A stretch of DNA of 64,000 nt from Dyadobacter chenhuakuii (lineage in GTDB: Bacteria > Bacteroidota > Bacteroidia > Cytophagales > Spirosomataceae). The notes under the pieces were generated by a model. The model saw only the letters and a program-made list of their open reading frames with translations. It did no database searches and was not told the origin of the DNA. Every line of letters begins with the position of its first letter. Positions within the stretch are counted from its first letter, which is position 1. Both the position numbers and the translations under genes were made by a program. Positions 62,882-64,000 of the stretch are shown here, piece by piece. The stretch is taken from the NCBI RefSeq assembly GCF_023821985.2, contig NZ_CP098805.1, forward strand, positions 2,604,001-2,668,000, given 5' to 3'.

Positions 62882-64000
62882 ATGATCACTAAAAAATTTA
62901 TATACGCCCTGACATTGCTCATGGTGCTTTTCACAGGCTGCGACGATGCGCTGGTAGAACCTGCCCAAGGTGTCATTTCGGGCGACGATTTGAATACACC
63001 TGAGAATGTGGACAAAATGGTGGTAGCAGCCTACTCCGCACTTGGAAACGATCATTACACCTCCCCTTTTTCCAGCATGTGGGCTTACGGAAGCATTCGC
63101 GGCGGCGATATGTACAAAGGCGGCGACGGCCCGGGCGATTTGTCAGAATTTCATTTGTTCGAAACATTTTCACTCAACCGGGTTGACAATGCATTGATCG
63201 ACCAGGTTTGGTTCAGATTGTACGTGGGCATCAGCCGGACCAATGATGCAATGCGCAGAGTGAGTGCATTTTCCGAAGCAGAATATCCCGAAAAAGCAGC
63301 GCGTATGGGTGAACTCAATTTCCTGAGAGGACATTTCTATTTCCTGCTGAAAATCTTGTTCAAATATGTCCCGTATATCGATGAAACCATTGCCAAAACA
63401 GACTATCCGACCATTTCAAATGACAAGCTTTCCAATGACGAACTATGGTCAAAAATAGAAGCCGATTTCCGGAGCGCAGTTGACAAGCTTCCTGAAAATC
63501 AAAGTGACAAAGGCCGGGCTAACAAGATTTCGGCAAAAGCCTATCTGGCAAAAACACTCTTGTACAAGGCTTACGAACAAAACGAAACCAATGCCGTTGT
63601 ATCGATAAATAAAGCCTTGCTGACAGAAGTAAATTCGCTTTGTGATGAGGTGATCAACTCCGGAAAGTATAACCTGAGCGCCGATTATGCTGACAATTTT
63701 CTAACAGCAACCGAGAACGGCCCCGAATCCGTATTTGCAATTCAATATTCAAAAAACGACGGAACGCCACTCGGCAGGCTGGATTACGGACATGCGCTGA
63801 ATTACACCATGAACCAGGAATACGGCTGCTGCGGTTTCCACGTTCCCAGCCACGACCTGATCAATTCATTCAAAACAAGTGCCGACGGTCTGCCGCTGTT
63901 TCAAACCTATGCTGCTAATGACGTAGCGGCATCCCTTGATTTCCAGACCAGCTCATTCGATCCGCGGCTGGACCACACTGTGGCAAGGCCAAATGCGCCG
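62882..64000 (+). CDS. SusD/RagB-family outer-membrane lipoprotein, C-terminally cut by the window
   Basis: The first 373 codons of a SusD-like protein are present. The signal peptide ends in a lipobox with Cys20 (LLMVLFTGCDDALV). Tetratricopeptide-like helices follow, for example RMGELNFLRGHFYFLLKILF and KISAKAYLAKTLLYKAYEQ, which build the SusC-binding face. SusD proteins bind oligosaccharides on the cell surface and form a hinged lid over SusC. The remaining residues (typically 100-200) lie beyond position 64000, where a surface glycan-binding protein and glycoside hydrolases are expected. Confidence 0.95.
   Translation, partial: MITKKFIYALTLLMVLFTGCDDALVEPAQGVISGDDLNTPENVDKMVVAAYSALGNDHYTSPFSSMWAYGSIRGGDMYKGGDGPGDLSEFHLFETFSLNRVDNALIDQVWFRLYVGISRTNDAMRRVSAFSEAEYPEKAARMGELNFLRGHFYFLLKILFKYVPYIDETIAKTDYPTISNDKLSNDELWSKIEADFRSAVDKLPENQSDKGRANKISAKAYLAKTLLYKAYEQNETNAVVSINKALLTEVNSLCDEVINSGKYNLSADYADNFLTATENGPESVFAIQYSKNDGTPLGRLDYGHALNYTMNQEYGCCGFHVPSHDLINSFKTSADGLPLFQTYAANDVAASLDFQTSSFDPRLDHTVARPNAP

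Noticed and set aside
1-64000. CRISPR arrays, rRNA genes, insertion sequences with transposase, integrase genes, known riboswitches
   Set aside because: None was seen. The repeats present are two-copy or micro-repeats without spacer structure, and no transposase or recombinase motif was found.

Overview
The window looks like chromosomal DNA of an aerobic Bacteroidota of the order Cytophagales, most like Dyadobacter or a close relative. This is judged from protein family content and is not a database result. Pointers are a SusC/SusD pair, a hybrid two-component system (HTCS), a TonB receptor next to a DUF4249 lipoprotein, many putative -7 elements of the Bacteroidota form TAnnTTTG, a short-Q-loop cytochrome bd, and Bacteroidota-specific PAS and LytTR regulators. 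GC content is near the middle of the scale in most of the window. It is visibly lower at about 38.1-40.3 kb and 46.9-52.5 kb, which suggests accessory origin there.

Layout. 1-6.9 kb: the N-terminal part of a PolX-type DNA polymerase, an AGE-family sugar 2-epimerase, a CsbD stress protein, a hydroxyacyl-CoA dehydrogenase-like enzyme, cydAB, and a LytTR regulator whose phosphoacceptor Asp is Asn. 7.0-10.2 kb: a fucP-type symporter, an SDR and a zinc alcohol dehydrogenase, probably for L-fucose or a similar deoxy sugar; the SDR lacks its catalytic Lys. 10.3-21 kb: mostly core genes, namely lepA, the pyruvate dehydrogenase E2, a coiled-coil protein, hslV, dacB, a beta-CASP nuclease, accA, a HAD hydrolase and a site-2 protease. 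21-22.4 kb: a duplicated palindromic repeat, then a Tat-exported phosphotriesterase-like protein. 22.4-31.1 kb: a seven-gene minus-strand operon (HlyD adaptor, TolC, ABC ATPase, two FtsX-type permeases, sigma-54 activator, histidine kinase) with a candidate sigma-54 promoter in front. 31.2-33.8 kb: a conserved protein of unknown function and an orphan MacB-type permease, divergent.

33.9-40.5 kb: a tRNA-Leu whose 3' end plus terminator is repeated perfectly over 36 bp at 40.49 kb. The 6.5 kb between the copies hold a short UvrA (UvrA2 class), a monooxygenase-like and a VOC protein, and a four-PAS sensor without an ATPase domain next to a single-domain receiver. This looks like a tRNA-linked island without a visible integrase. 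40.6-46.8 kb: an NmrA-like reductase with an AraC regulator, a sulfatase convergent with a hexuronate-type MFS transporter, a decayed outer-membrane receptor fragment, and a VOC protein. 46.9-52.5 kb: a TonB receptor and a frameshifted DUF4249 lipoprotein, divergent from an ECF sigma factor and an unusual membrane protein that joins an anti-sigma-like N-terminus to a beta-barrel-like C-terminus. 52.5-54.4 kb: a serine alpha/beta hydrolase and a second AraC regulator related to the first.

54.5-64 kb: a polysaccharide utilisation locus. It has an HTCS with a periplasmic-binding-protein sensor, an MFS sugar porter, a PfkB fructokinase-like kinase, SusC and SusD (cut by the window end). Gene content matches the fructan loci of Bacteroides, where the HTCS senses fructose in the periplasm. 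Four copies of a TGTATCAAA-type motif between the HTCS and the transporter are candidate binding sites for its AraC domain. The clearest leads for new biology are the anti-sigma/beta-barrel fusion, the tRNA-Leu island with its ATPase-less sensor, the two enzymes or regulators missing key residues, and the HTCS operator array.
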